Below, piece after piece: positions 6,083 to 14,693 of a DNA stretch of 15,955 bases. The DNA comes from Deltaproteobacteria bacterium (GTDB lineage: Bacteria > Desulfobacterota_C > Deferrisomatia > Deferrisomatales > JACRMM01). Location: positions 1-15,955 of the forward strand of contig JACRCS010001015.1 in assembly GCA_016218905.1 (NCBI GenBank), read 5' to 3'. How positions within the stretch are numbered: position 1 is the stretch's first letter; each line of letters begins with the position of its first letter. Position numbers and translations under genes: made by a program. The notes under the pieces were generated by a model. It was not told the DNA's origin. It made no database searches and saw only the letters and a list, made by a program, of their open reading frames with translations.

Positions 6083-8908
6083 TCAGATTCCGGTTGCCGC
6101 CGGCAAGTAGACGTATACCCCGAGAATATCCGGAGCCTGGTTCGCCTCCACCTCGTACCGGACGCCGGTGTGCCGGGAGGCTTTGCGAACGCGGCCGTGT
6201 GCCGCGAGCAGTTCCTCGCCTCGCCTGCGGCCGGCCTCTGCCACCACCGGCAGCAAGTGCCCCATGCCGTCCAGCACCTTCTGGACAAAGTCCGCCGCCT
6301 GGTCGGCCGGGACGTTGGCGTCCGGAGCGGCGGAGAGCAACTCCTCGGCGGCCCCAGAATCCAGCCAGTTGGCCGACTGAGGGGCTCCCGTGAAGCCCAG
6401 CATCGCGCAGTCCTCGGCCAGGAGCGTCCGAGTCCCGTCTGGTCCCTTCTTCAGGATGTGGTAACGCATGCGGACGAGGAGCAGCGTGGTCCGTGTGCTC
6501 ACCTTCCGGGTGCGGATCACCCCGCAGCGGCGGGCGATGCTCTGGGCCAACGGGTCGAGGGCTGTGTCCATCACGTACGACGCAAGCCCCTCGACGACAG
6601 GGTGCGTTCGGGTGAGAAGGAGTTGCCGCCCCTCAATCGGCGGCTCGAAGCGGGCCACGAAAGTGTCCCCGGCGTTCAGGAGGTCTCGGAGGCCCCGGGG
6701 ACACTCCGCGAGATCGACCCGCGCCATGCCGTTGCCGCTCCAGTGGGCCCCGTGGGCGAGCAGAGCCTCTCGGGTGAAGCGAGCCACGTCAATGCCGAGA
6801 CCCACGGCCTCCTGGGCGGCGCGAAGCTCACGGGTGACGTCGGCGAGGTCACTGTTCATCCTCTCCTGCGCGAAGAGAGTCCGGGACCGCTTCTCTCGCT
6901 CCGAGGCAGCGTCCCATTTGGCGAAGAGCTCCTCGCGCTTGGGGGCGAAGAACTGCTCGAAGCGAAGTTGGGCCTGAGCCGGCCCGAACTTCTCGCTCAT
7001 GAAGAACCCTTCGAACACCGCCTCCACGAACTCCTCCGTGTTCACCGGCACGGGAACCGAGATGCCGAGTGAGTTGCGGATCGCCCGGTGCTTGCGGAGG
7101 AGAACGTCGAGCACCTTCCCGTCGATGCCGTTGTCGATGCCGTAGTAGGTGACGGCCCGGACTTCCTTACGGGCCTGCCCATACCGGTCCACCCGGCCTT
7201 CCCGTTGCTCCAGCCGCGTGGGGTTCCAGGGAAGGTCGTCGTGGCAGACGGGGTCGATCTTGTCCTGGAGGTGGATCCCCTCGGAGAGGCAGTCGGTGCA
7301 GACGAGCACCCGCTTGGGGGCCTGGCCGAGAGCCAGCACCCGCTCCTCTCGCTCTGCCGGCGGGAGGGTGCCAGTGACCGCCGCGACCTCCACGCCCTTG
7401 CCGAGCTTCTTCCGGAGCTCTGCCGCCACATACTCGGCCGTGGGGATGAAACGGCAGAAGACGATGGGCCTGGACCCATCCTCGATGAGCTTGGCCACGA
7501 GCTCGGCGGCCTTCTGGAGCTTGGTGTCCTTGGCCCCCAAGAGAGCCTCGGCCTCGCGGGCCATCTCGGTGAGGCGCCTTCGGTTCTTGGGGCCGTCGCC
7601 TTCCTCGTCCCACAAGTCCGATCCGGGCGCCACGTCGGTCCCCTCGTCCGTCCCCTCGTCCATGAGGTCGAGCACGCGCCGGCGGCCGGTGTCGTCGGCG
7701 TCCTCGGCGGTCGTCGTGTCTGCGGTCTCGGCGCGGCTTCGCAGGGTCGAGGCCGCCGCTGCCGGGCTCGAGGCCAGGGAACGCAGGAGCGCCAGGACCG
7801 ACCAGTAGCGCACGCGCTGACGGTGGGTGTGGTTGGTCGGGTCCTCGACGACTTCTCGGGCATAGGCGATGACCCGCTCGAAGAGCTTCGTGTATTCGGG
7901 CGAGAGCTTGTAGGTCTGCTCCGAGTGGAGGCGCTCGGGGAAGGGGGTCTCGGCCGCCATGAAGTGACGGATGTCGGCCCTGCGCCGCTGCACGAAGTGG
8001 GCGGCGAGCCGCTCGCGGTGGTGGCGGTTGTGGTCGCCCCCCAGGTCGTCGGGGAGGTTGGCGAAGCTCGGGTCGAGAAGCGAGAGGAGGGAGCGAAACG
8101 CGTCCTCCTTGCCGCTGTGGGGCGTGGCGGTGACGAAGATCATGTGCCGGTCTGGGTTCTCGGAGAGCCCTCGGATGAGGCGATAGCGCTGGTGCCGCGA
8201 CCGCCCGCCCTCGCCCTGGGCGCAGCCGTGGGCCTCGTCGACGATTACGAGCTCGGGGCAGGCGCGCAGAAACTCGTCCAGCCTCTTGTCGGACTTGATG
8301 AAATCGAGCGACACGATGACATGCGGGTAGACCTCGAAGAGGGACTGGCCCACCCGGCAGTGCCGCTCCAGGCGATGCGCGGTGCTCGGGAGAACGAGCT
8401 CGGCGTCGATGTGGAACTTGTCGCGAAGCTCGCCCTGCCACTGCTCGGCGAGCTGAGGCGGGCAGAGGACCGCCAGCCGCTCGACCTCCCCGCGGTCCAA
8501 CATCTCGCGGGCGACGAGGCAGGCTTCGACGGTCTTGCCGATGCCCACGTCGTCGGCGATCAGCAGTCGAATGGGATCGAGCTTGAGGGCGAGGAGCAGG
8601 GGAACGAGCTGATAGGGGCGCGGCTCCACGGCGATGCGGCCGAACGACCGGAAGGGCCCAGCGCTCGAACGGAAGCCCAGCCGCACGGCGTCGCGTAGCA
8701 GCCGGCAGGACCGGTGGTCCCCGAGGTCCCTCGGGTCGGGGAGCCCAAAGGCCGCGGGCTCCACCTTCTCGACGGCGGGGAGGATGCCCGTCACCTCATC
8801 ATCGGTCCCGCCGAGGGGGCGGACGACGACGAGATCGTCCTGGCTCTCGGGCAGGACGACCCATTCGCGGCCGCGGGCTTTGACCAGGGATCCGACGGCG
8901 TAGGTCAT
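6083..8908 (-). CDS. drmD: SNF2/HepA-like helicase, DrmD-like
   Basis: This 941-residue superfamily 2 ATPase has an N-terminal small beta-rich domain (VGSLVKARGREWVVLPES). Walker A is ADDVGIGKT (residues 118-126), the Walker B box is DEAH (224-227), motif III is TATPHSG (260-266), motif V region is CTDCLSEGIHLQ (537-548), and motif VI is QREGRVDRYGQ (568-578). This is the HepA/SNF2 pattern of the DISARM class 1 protein DrmD, which is thought to translocate on DNA during restriction. An acidic linker with a DEGTDEGTD repeat lies between the lobes near residue 420. A roughly 300-residue C-terminal extension is partly helical and charged. ATG at 8908 overlaps the upstream helicase stop as ATGA (8905-8908), and it matches where homology begins. 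An upstream in-frame extension to 9187 only translates the other gene out of frame. The drmD name rests on domain pattern and neighbours. Confidence 0.85.
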   Translation of the reverse strand: MTYAVGSLVKARGREWVVLPESQDDLVVVRPLGGTDDEVTGILPAVEKVEPAAFGLPDPRDLGDHRSCRLLRDAVRLGFRSSAGPFRSFGRIAVEPRPYQLVPLLLALKLDPIRLLIADDVGIGKTVEACLVAREMLDRGEVERLAVLCPPQLAEQWQGELRDKFHIDAELVLPSTAHRLERHCRVGQSLFEVYPHVIVSLDFIKSDKRLDEFLRACPELVIVDEAHGCAQGEGGRSRHQRYRLIRGLSENPDRHMIFVTATPHSGKEDAFRSLLSLLDPSFANLPDDLGGDHNRHHRERLAAHFVQRRRADIRHFMAAETPFPERLHSEQTYKLSPEYTKLFERVIAYAREVVEDPTNHTHRQRVRYWSVLALLRSLASSPAAAASTLRSRAETADTTTAEDADDTGRRRVLDLMDEGTDEGTDVAPGSDLWDEEGDGPKNRRRLTEMAREAEALLGAKDTKLQKAAELVAKLIEDGSRPIVFCRFIPTAEYVAAELRKKLGKGVEVAAVTGTLPPAEREERVLALGQAPKRVLVCTDCLSEGIHLQDKIDPVCHDDLPWNPTRLEQREGRVDRYGQARKEVRAVTYYGIDNGIDGKVLDVLLRKHRAIRNSLGISVPVPVNTEEFVEAVFEGFFMSEKFGPAQAQLRFEQFFAPKREELFAKWDAASEREKRSRTLFAQERMNSDLADVTRELRAAQEAVGLGIDVARFTREALLAHGAHWSGNGMARVDLAECPRGLRDLLNAGDTFVARFEPPIEGRQLLLTRTHPVVEGLASYVMDTALDPLAQSIARRCGVIRTRKVSTRTTLLLVRMRYHILKKGPDGTRTLLAEDCAMLGFTGAPQSANWLDSGAAEELLSAAPDANVPADQAADFVQKVLDGMGHLLPVVAEAGRRRGEELLAAHGRVRKASRHTGVRYEVEANQAPDILGVYVYLPAATGI

Positions 8909-11900
8909 GACACCTTCCCGAAGATGTGGGGGTACTTCGCGAGGATCTGCCCCCAGTCGTCGTCGACTCCGAAACGGACGACGAGGATGCCCAGGTCCTC
9001 CATGGCCTCGGTCTGCTTTCGATCGCGCTCCCGGCGGGCGGCGTACTGGTGCGGCGGGCCGTCGACATAGACGGCGGTCTGGTAGTCCCCGTCGTAGAAG
9101 AAGTCGGGCCGCGTCTGGCAGGCCTGGAGGAAGACCTGAGCACGCGTGGGCAGGCGGTAGTTGCCGCGATCGAGGAACTCCAGCCACTGCTTCTCCAGGC
9201 CGGACCCTGCCTGCTTCTTGAGCTGCTCCAAGTGTTCCGCCCTTGGTCGCGCGGTGGGAGCCGCCTTGACCGTGGCCGCGGCGAGGCGCTGGAGGGTCTC
9301 CTTAACCAGCTGGCGGTCCAGGATCTCGTGGTCGGTCTGGTTGGAGTAGGTCATCAGACAGTCGTAGCAGGCCGCCTCGCAGTCTTCCCTGGCGCGAGGG
9401 GCGCGGCGCTTGTCCTCGCCGGTGTCGGGGTCGAAGTGGCAGAGAGTGAGAGCCTCCCGCGCCACGGCGGAGAGCGCATCAGGCTCGTCGACCAGGCGGC
9501 GCAGAACGCCGGCTCCGCCTTCCGCGGCCTCGTAGAAGAGAAGCACCTTGCGGTCCGCCTTCGCGGGCAAGGCCTCCACGGCGATTTCGTTCTCCTCGAG
9601 CTGATAGAGCACCTGCACCGCGGACTTGAGGGCGGCCTGGAGCGAGGCCATGAGCATCGTCTGAAGCTCTTTCTCGCTGCGGCGCTGGTAGTGCGCGTGC
9701 CCCTCGCGAAAGGCCTTGAGCATCTGGGCCAGGCGGGCCGCATCAGGCTCGAGGAGGAGGCAGTTCTTGTGGTCCTCCACATAGGGGATGACCCGCTCGT
9801 GGCGGGGGCCGACCGGGTTGTCGTCGTCCGCCTCCATGCTCCCTTCGCTCGACCAGTAGCCCTTCTCCACGTCGAGGACGAAGCCCTTCACGTCCGGGTT
9901 CGCCCGCCGCTTCCAGCCAAGGTTGATCCGCCAGAGGTTTGCCCCGTGGCCGTAGGTGAGCTGGGCCAGAGGTTCCCCACCCGCGAGGACCTCGGCTGTT
10001 CGGTGGCCGGGGCGGCCCCCGTGCTCGGCGAACCGGAAGCCGCTCTTGATCTCGTAGCCCTGCCGCAGGCGCTCCTCCTCGTCGCTGTTGATCCGCTCTC
10101 GGCGTTTGGTGGCGACGTTCTGGAGCCGGAAGAGGTTTCCGAGCGGCAGCTCCCGCAGCTCCCGGCCGCAGCGCTCGCAGAGGTCCGGCCCGGCGTCTGT
10201 TGTGGGGCTCATCACGGGGTGGAGGTAGCCACACTCGCCGCATTGCTTCGCCTTGCCAGACCCCACCTGGTCGCCCTCCCGGGCCGGGAGGATGGCCTTG
10301 TGGATCACGTATTTGGACCCCTCGTGGTAGAGGAAGCTCCGGGGCCCGAACTCGGAGATAGCGAGGAACCGAGGCCGGGAGATGAACTCGTCGTGACCGG
10401 TCTTGCGGCGCGAGCCCGGGATGAAGGCCGAGAGCGGGAGCCGGGGGAAGTTGTAGCCGGGCAGGAAGCCCTCACCGGCGAAGTAGCGGTAGCTGTAGAA
10501 GTCGGACTGCATGACGCTTCCGGACTGGAGGAGGAGCTCCAACTGGGTCTCGGCCTCTCGCCGCAGGCGGCGGGCCTCCTCACGTTCTCGCTGGAGCCTG
10601 GATGCGTCGTTGGCGACCCGGTTCTGCTCCACCTGCTGGCTCAAGGCGGCCCGGTAGAGCTGGCGCCAGCGCTCGCAAGCCTGCTCGAACTGGTTCGGGA
10701 TCTGGGTGAGCACGTCGGCGAGCCAGCCGTCGGAATACCAGTAGGCCGAGGAGAGCTCTTCGGAGAGGCCGCCGAGGATGCGGTCGGCTCTGGCCCGGGC
10801 TCGGTCCTTCGGGCCCTGCGCCTGGAGCTGGTCCTGGATGCTCGCTTCCAAGGCCAGGGTGGGCTTCTCCCCTGAGACCTCGAGCAGATCCCGCAGCGAG
10901 GTCCCCAGACTCATGCCCGTTTCGGCGAGCCAGAGAGCCTGGACGTGGGAGCGCACGAGGTCTTCGTTGGCGAGATCGAGTCGGGGCGGAGAGACGGCAC
11001 CGGAGACCATCAGCTCCGGCCGCTTGAAGAAGTACTGGTCGTGGGAGCTCCCGATGGAGCAGTAGGTGAACACGAGGGCCGGCTGGCCGCTTCGACCGGC
11101 CCGGCCACTTCGCTGGGCGTAGTTGGCCGGCGTCGGGGGGACGTTTCGCATGTTCACGGTGTTCAGTTCCGAGATGTCGACCCCGAGCTCCATGGTGGGA
11201 GAACAGAACATCACCGGAAGGTTCCCGGTGCGGAAGCGCTGCTCGCGTTCCTCCCGGTCCTCGTACTGCACCTGGGCCGTGTGCTCCCGGGCCTCGATCC
11301 CCTTGGCGTCGTAGGCGAGCGTCCGGTAGTAGTGCACGAAGAAGGGATTGGGCTTGATCCCTCCTTCGGGGGCTCGCGGCGTCTGGAGCGGGTCGTGGAA
11401 GGCCTGGGAGCCATCACCCCCCTTCCAGACCATGGCGTCGGCGGGCATCTGGTAGCCAGGGACGTCGTTCTCGTCCCCCGGCTCGCGGACGATCTCCACC
11501 AGGCCGCCCACCCGGAGCGCCCCGAAGAGGTGCTGCAGGATCGCGTCGGTCTCGTCGAGGCTCAGCTTGTGGTCGAAGTCGAGCGTCCCCGGGCGCCGGA
11601 GGGACTGGCCGAAGAGCCCTTTGGCCGACACGAAGAGGTCGCCACCGTAGTCGTCCTCCTGTCGCGGGCGCGGATAGCAGACTCCCGCCTGGACGAGCCG
11701 CTCGTTCTCGTCGATCGCCCACGGCCACCGGAGGCGCTGACTCGACTGCTGTTTGATCTGCTCCTGGTACTCCGCTCGGAGGAAGTCCACCTTGATGGCG
11801 AGGCCCCGCCGCATGTAGTCGAGGAGCACCCGGCAGACCTTGAACCGAATCTCCGGCGTGGCGGAGACGAGGGCGGCTGGCCCCCCCTGCCATAGATCCT

Positions 11901-14163
11901 CCGCTCGGCAGACGTCTTCCAGTGCAGGGTAGGCGATGTGGAGGAGACCGCACTGCTCCAGGTTGGGCTGGATGACCCGCCAGCCACGGCGCAGGTCGTA
12001 GAAGAGCCGGTACCCGAGGACTTCCCTCAGCGCCCGCTTGGTGGCCGTCTCCGCCTGGAAACGAACCGTGGGGTCGACCGCGTACTGGTCGAAGGGGAGC
12101 GCCAACGCGTCGAACACCCGCTGGATCAGCTCGTGGTGCTCCAGACCTGCGTCCCCGCCGCCGTCCACCGCCTTGTGGAGGCCGGAGCGAAGGAGCCCGA
12201 CCTCCACGAAGTCGTTGAAGTGGCCCGCCTGCAGCGAGGCGTCCTGGCGGTTATCCGTGAAAGAGAGGAGCTTTCGGGCGTGCTCGGGAAGGCTCCCCTC
12301 TCGCCGCAGGTGCCGAATGGCCGAGAGACTGAGCACCGTGGTCGCGGTGCTCCTGCCCTCGGTCCCAAGAGTCGAGAGGGCGGCGAAGTCGGATCGGCGC
12401 CGAGAGCCGTGGGACACGCCGCACTTGAGACAGAAGCGAAACGTGCCTGGCAGGTAGTGGCCGCTGGTGCCGCCGCCCGTGGTTCCAGCAGTCCCGTCGG
12501 GCCTCACGAAGACCGGTTGAGGCAGGTTCTGGCGCTGGCTCGGCTTCACTCGCATCTCGCCGCGGTGGAGCTCCAGCATGTCCTCGGGAAGCAGATCGCG
12601 CACCGCGGCGTCGTCCGTGGGCCAGGGAGAATCCGCTCGGAGGTAGAGGTAGCCCGGCTGGGCGTCATCCTTTCCCGTCCGGTCGTCGGGCATCCGCGCC
12701 GTAAGCCGCACGCCTTCGGCTCCGTCTTCCCGCCACACCGAGAAGTACTCCTGGCCGCATTCCCGGCAGAACGCCAGCGGGATGAGGATGCGCTCGCGCT
12801 CGCCGGGCACGAACTGCTGGCCCTCGACCGTGATGTAGCGATCGTCCTCGTCCTCGGGGGAGGCGTAGACGGTGTCGCCCTTGCTGATGAACTGGTGGAG
12901 CCGAAAGGCGAAGGCCGAGAAACCGGTGTCCGGGTTCTTGCACTGGTAGCCCGCCAGCAGGGCTTCTTGGATCGCCTCCTGACAGCGCTCGACGGGCAGA
13001 CCGGTGGGTCCCGCAAGCGTCGCGGCGGCGCCTTCCGGGCCGCTGATGGGGCGAGGTTTGGTTCGGATCAGCCTGCCCGTACCCTCTTCAGGAATGACGC
13101 CGAAGGTCGTCTCGATCCAAACCGAGAGCGGATCCTCCACGAATGAGGAGTAACCGGCGGGAGACTTCTTCCCGGGGTCCGCAACTCGGGTACGAAGCCG
13201 GGCAAGAAACTCGGGGGCAGTCAGATCCTCGGCGGGAGTTGCCCGGCGGAGGGTCTCGCCGATCACCCGCTGGGGCGAAACCTCTGCGCCGAAGAGCTTG
13301 CCGGCGACTCTCGCCACCTCGGCTTGCTGCTCCTCACGAGTGCCCTGGCCCGCAAGCGTGGCAGACGTACCAATGCACTGGAGCTTCGAAGCGTCGCAGG
13401 CGTCGCGAACTCGCCGCACGAGCATGCCCACGTCGGCGCCCTGGCGTCCGCGGTAGGTGTGGAGCTCGTCGAGAACGAGGAACCGGAGCCCTCGGGCGGC
13501 CTCCACGAGCCCCTTCTCGTAGGGTCGGGTGAGGAGGAGCTCCAGCATGACGTAGTTGGTGAGGAGGATGTCGGGCGGGTTCGCGATGATCTGCTGGCGC
13601 TCCTCGTCCTTTTCCTGCCCCGTGTAGCGCCGGAAGGTGACGGGTTCTTTTCCGTCCGGGTAGCCCTTGCAGAGGAACTTCCTGAGCTCACCCTCCTGGC
13701 TGTTGGCCAGGGCGTTCATGGGGTAGACGATGATCGCCTGGATGCCCTTGCCGGACCCGGTGCGCAGGACGTGGTCGACGATGGGGACGATGTAGGCGAG
13801 GCTCTTTCCGGAGCCCGTGCCCGTCGTCAGGACGTAGTTCTCGCCCGTCTTGGCGGCGTGAATGGCGTCGACCTGGTGCTTGTGGAGTCGCATGGGGCGC
13901 CCGTCGGGAGACGGTTCCCCTTTGCCGACACGGAAGATCCTCCGGCACTCGTCCTCGAGCGTCCCGGAGGCGGTGAGGCCCTCGATCCAGCCGCCTGGCT
14001 CGAAGGTCGGGTTGAGCTGGACCAGGGGCTCTGGCCAGAGGAGACCGTCGGCGAGTTCTTCCTCGATCTTGGACTTGATCTTGTCGTCGTGGATGCGGAG
14101 GAAGCCGCCCACGTAGCTGGCGTAGTCGTCGATGAGCTGCTTGCGAAGGGCAAAGACGTCCAT
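8905..14163 (-). CDS. Giant DExH helicase with DUF1998-like region and C-terminal VSR-like nuclease domain (DrmA/DrmB-like fusion)
   Basis: This 1752-residue first gene of the operon has RecA lobe 1 with TGTGSGKS (114-121), DELH (232-235) and SAT (267-269). Lobe 2 appears only at about 930-1030, with ELGVDIS (992-998) and QRSGRAGR (1017-1024). The roughly 650-residue insert between them carries cysteine pairs C466/C469 and C578/C581. After lobe 2 come a coiled, Arg/Glu-rich stretch (about 1150-1200), a zinc-ribbon-like set C1308/C1311/C1329/C1332, and a DUF1998-like end with C1595, C1599 and C1602 and LMTYSNQ. The tail (about 1650-1752) has RPDFFYDGDY, VYVDGPPHQY and LGILVVRF, as in VSR/DUF559 endonucleases. 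Asp1687 and Asp1701 are likely metal ligands. DISARM normally has separate DrmA, DrmB and DrmC; here one chain seems to combine helicase, DUF1998 and nuclease. A YprA/MrfA-like helicase is the alternative reading. GGGAGG lies 5 bases before ATG 14163. Confidence 0.88.
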   Translation of the reverse strand: MDVFALRKQLIDDYASYVGGFLRIHDDKIKSKIEEELADGLLWPEPLVQLNPTFEPGGWIEGLTASGTLEDECRRIFRVGKGEPSPDGRPMRLHKHQVDAIHAAKTGENYVLTTGTGSGKSLAYIVPIVDHVLRTGSGKGIQAIIVYPMNALANSQEGELRKFLCKGYPDGKEPVTFRRYTGQEKDEERQQIIANPPDILLTNYVMLELLLTRPYEKGLVEAARGLRFLVLDELHTYRGRQGADVGMLVRRVRDACDASKLQCIGTSATLAGQGTREEQQAEVARVAGKLFGAEVSPQRVIGETLRRATPAEDLTAPEFLARLRTRVADPGKKSPAGYSSFVEDPLSVWIETTFGVIPEEGTGRLIRTKPRPISGPEGAAATLAGPTGLPVERCQEAIQEALLAGYQCKNPDTGFSAFAFRLHQFISKGDTVYASPEDEDDRYITVEGQQFVPGERERILIPLAFCRECGQEYFSVWREDGAEGVRLTARMPDDRTGKDDAQPGYLYLRADSPWPTDDAAVRDLLPEDMLELHRGEMRVKPSQRQNLPQPVFVRPDGTAGTTGGGTSGHYLPGTFRFCLKCGVSHGSRRRSDFAALSTLGTEGRSTATTVLSLSAIRHLRREGSLPEHARKLLSFTDNRQDASLQAGHFNDFVEVGLLRSGLHKAVDGGGDAGLEHHELIQRVFDALALPFDQYAVDPTVRFQAETATKRALREVLGYRLFYDLRRGWRVIQPNLEQCGLLHIAYPALEDVCRAEDLWQGGPAALVSATPEIRFKVCRVLLDYMRRGLAIKVDFLRAEYQEQIKQQSSQRLRWPWAIDENERLVQAGVCYPRPRQEDDYGGDLFVSAKGLFGQSLRRPGTLDFDHKLSLDETDAILQHLFGALRVGGLVEIVREPGDENDVPGYQMPADAMVWKGGDGSQAFHDPLQTPRAPEGGIKPNPFFVHYYRTLAYDAKGIEAREHTAQVQYEDREEREQRFRTGNLPVMFCSPTMELGVDISELNTVNMRNVPPTPANYAQRSGRAGRSGQPALVFTYCSIGSSHDQYFFKRPELMVSGAVSPPRLDLANEDLVRSHVQALWLAETGMSLGTSLRDLLEVSGEKPTLALEASIQDQLQAQGPKDRARARADRILGGLSEELSSAYWYSDGWLADVLTQIPNQFEQACERWRQLYRAALSQQVEQNRVANDASRLQREREEARRLRREAETQLELLLQSGSVMQSDFYSYRYFAGEGFLPGYNFPRLPLSAFIPGSRRKTGHDEFISRPRFLAISEFGPRSFLYHEGSKYVIHKAILPAREGDQVGSGKAKQCGECGYLHPVMSPTTDAGPDLCERCGRELRELPLGNLFRLQNVATKRRERINSDEEERLRQGYEIKSGFRFAEHGGRPGHRTAEVLAGGEPLAQLTYGHGANLWRINLGWKRRANPDVKGFVLDVEKGYWSSEGSMEADDDNPVGPRHERVIPYVEDHKNCLLLEPDAARLAQMLKAFREGHAHYQRRSEKELQTMLMASLQAALKSAVQVLYQLEENEIAVEALPAKADRKVLLFYEAAEGGAGVLRRLVDEPDALSAVAREALTLCHFDPDTGEDKRRAPRAREDCEAACYDCLMTYSNQTDHEILDRQLVKETLQRLAAATVKAAPTARPRAEHLEQLKKQAGSGLEKQWLEFLDRGNYRLPTRAQVFLQACQTRPDFFYDGDYQTAVYVDGPPHQYAARRERDRKQTEAMEDLGILVVRFGVDDDWGQILAKYPHIFGKVS

Positions 14164-14307
14164 GCCAGCCTCCCGAGAAGGTGAGGTCGCTAACAGAATA
14201 GAGGCGGCTGGGACGCGAAAAAGAGTGACTACCGCGACGCGAGAGCGCGGCCGGTTGTCTCATCTACTCCGGGTATGGTGAATGCGATTTGTCGTGCCCC
14301 CTCCGTC

Positions 14308-14319
14308 GTCAAAATTGAC
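14308..14319. promoter_or_regulatory. Operator-like palindrome GTCAAAATTGAC
   Basis: Arms GTCAA and TTGAC are exact reverse complements around AA. It sits at the predicted transcription start of the defence operon. A second copy with a one-base centre lies at 14351-14361, about 42.5 bases centre to centre, close to four helical turns. A repressor dimer bound here would block initiation; no regulator gene is visible in the window. Confidence 0.5.
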
Positions 14320-14325
14320 CGGCGG

Positions 14326-14355
14326 ATGCTACGCCACACCCCCCGGAAATGTCAA
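14326..14355 (-). promoter_or_regulatory. Candidate sigma70-type promoter of the defence operon
   Basis: Reading leftward, TTGACA (complement of 14350-14355) is a perfect -35 box. After 18 bases comes TAGCAT (complement of 14326-14331), which matches TATAAT at four positions. Transcription would begin near 14319, about 155 bases before the helicase ATG. It is the best minus-strand match I saw upstream of the operon. It is interlaced with two palindromes, which strengthens the case. No experimental evidence is available. Confidence 0.5.
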
Positions 14356-14361
14356 TTTGAC
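14351..14361. promoter_or_regulatory. Operator-like palindrome GTCAATTTGAC
   Basis: Arms GTCAA and TTGAC flank a single T. The site overlaps the -35 box of the candidate operon promoter. With the copy at 14308-14319 it brackets the promoter, suggesting cooperative repression or looping by one dimeric regulator. Confidence 0.5.
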
Positions 14362-14429
14362 GGGCTTTGAAAGGGCTTGCCGAGTTCCGACTACGTCGCC
14401 ATTCACCGCTCGAGTCTCCCGTGCCGACC

Positions 14430-14562
14430 GGTGGGGGTGTGGGAGTGGTGGATGTGTGAGCGGTCCGTCGCAGAGTGAGAACGCCAGCTAGGGACGGTTC
14501 CACCCGACACGGGGCGCGGCGACATTCCCCCATCCCCACACTTCCACACTTCCACACTCCCA
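14430..14562. repeat. Imperfect inverted repeat of GT-rich and CA-rich tracts
   Basis: The left tract (14430-14456, GGTGGGGGTGTGGGAGTGG...) is approximately the reverse complement of the right tract (about 14528-14562, CCATCCCCACACTTCCACAC...). The right tract contains tandem CACTTCCA units. About 70 bases lie between them. The layout resembles a small non-autonomous or dispersed intergenic element. I cannot test here whether it recurs in the genome. Confidence 0.45.
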
Positions 14563-14693
14563 CGGAGAGCGGATATCTGCGCTCCGATGCCATCCCCGTT
14601 GGATCCCCGCATCTACAAGGTTCGCGAAGCTCATATGACCACGGTGAAGCGACGCTTCGTCCCGAGGCGATCCTGAACGACGAGGAGGACTCC

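Larger units (their letters stand above)
14164..14693. other. Divergent intergenic region between defence operon and DUF932 gene
   Basis: No convincing gene was found in these 530 bases; the in-frame extension of the DUF932 ORF back to 14475 is low-complexity and starts within the repeats. Contents are a minus-strand promoter candidate with two palindromes (14308-14361), paired GT-rich and CA-rich inverted tracts (14430-14562), and ribosome sites for both flanking genes. The stretch 14164-14300 would be a long 5' leader of about 155 bases for the helicase mRNA. Confidence 0.7.

Noticed and set aside
8909..9187. Upstream extension of the DrmD-like frame by 93 codons
   Set aside because: It only translates the end of the helicase gene out of phase and is Arg/Pro-rich; the ATGA start at 8908 fits homology and operon spacing.
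8926..10875. Long plus-strand open frame (649 codons) opposite the helicase
   Set aside because: It is Val/Leu/Glu-rich antisense of the zinc-ribbon and DUF1998 regions of the helicase; same high-GC artefact. The frames at 7088-8698 and 11938-13146 were dismissed for the same reason.
14475..14693. N-terminal extension of the DUF932 frame
   Set aside because: It crosses the CA-rich repeat, is low-complexity, and ATG 14694 has a strong GAGGAGG ribosome site.
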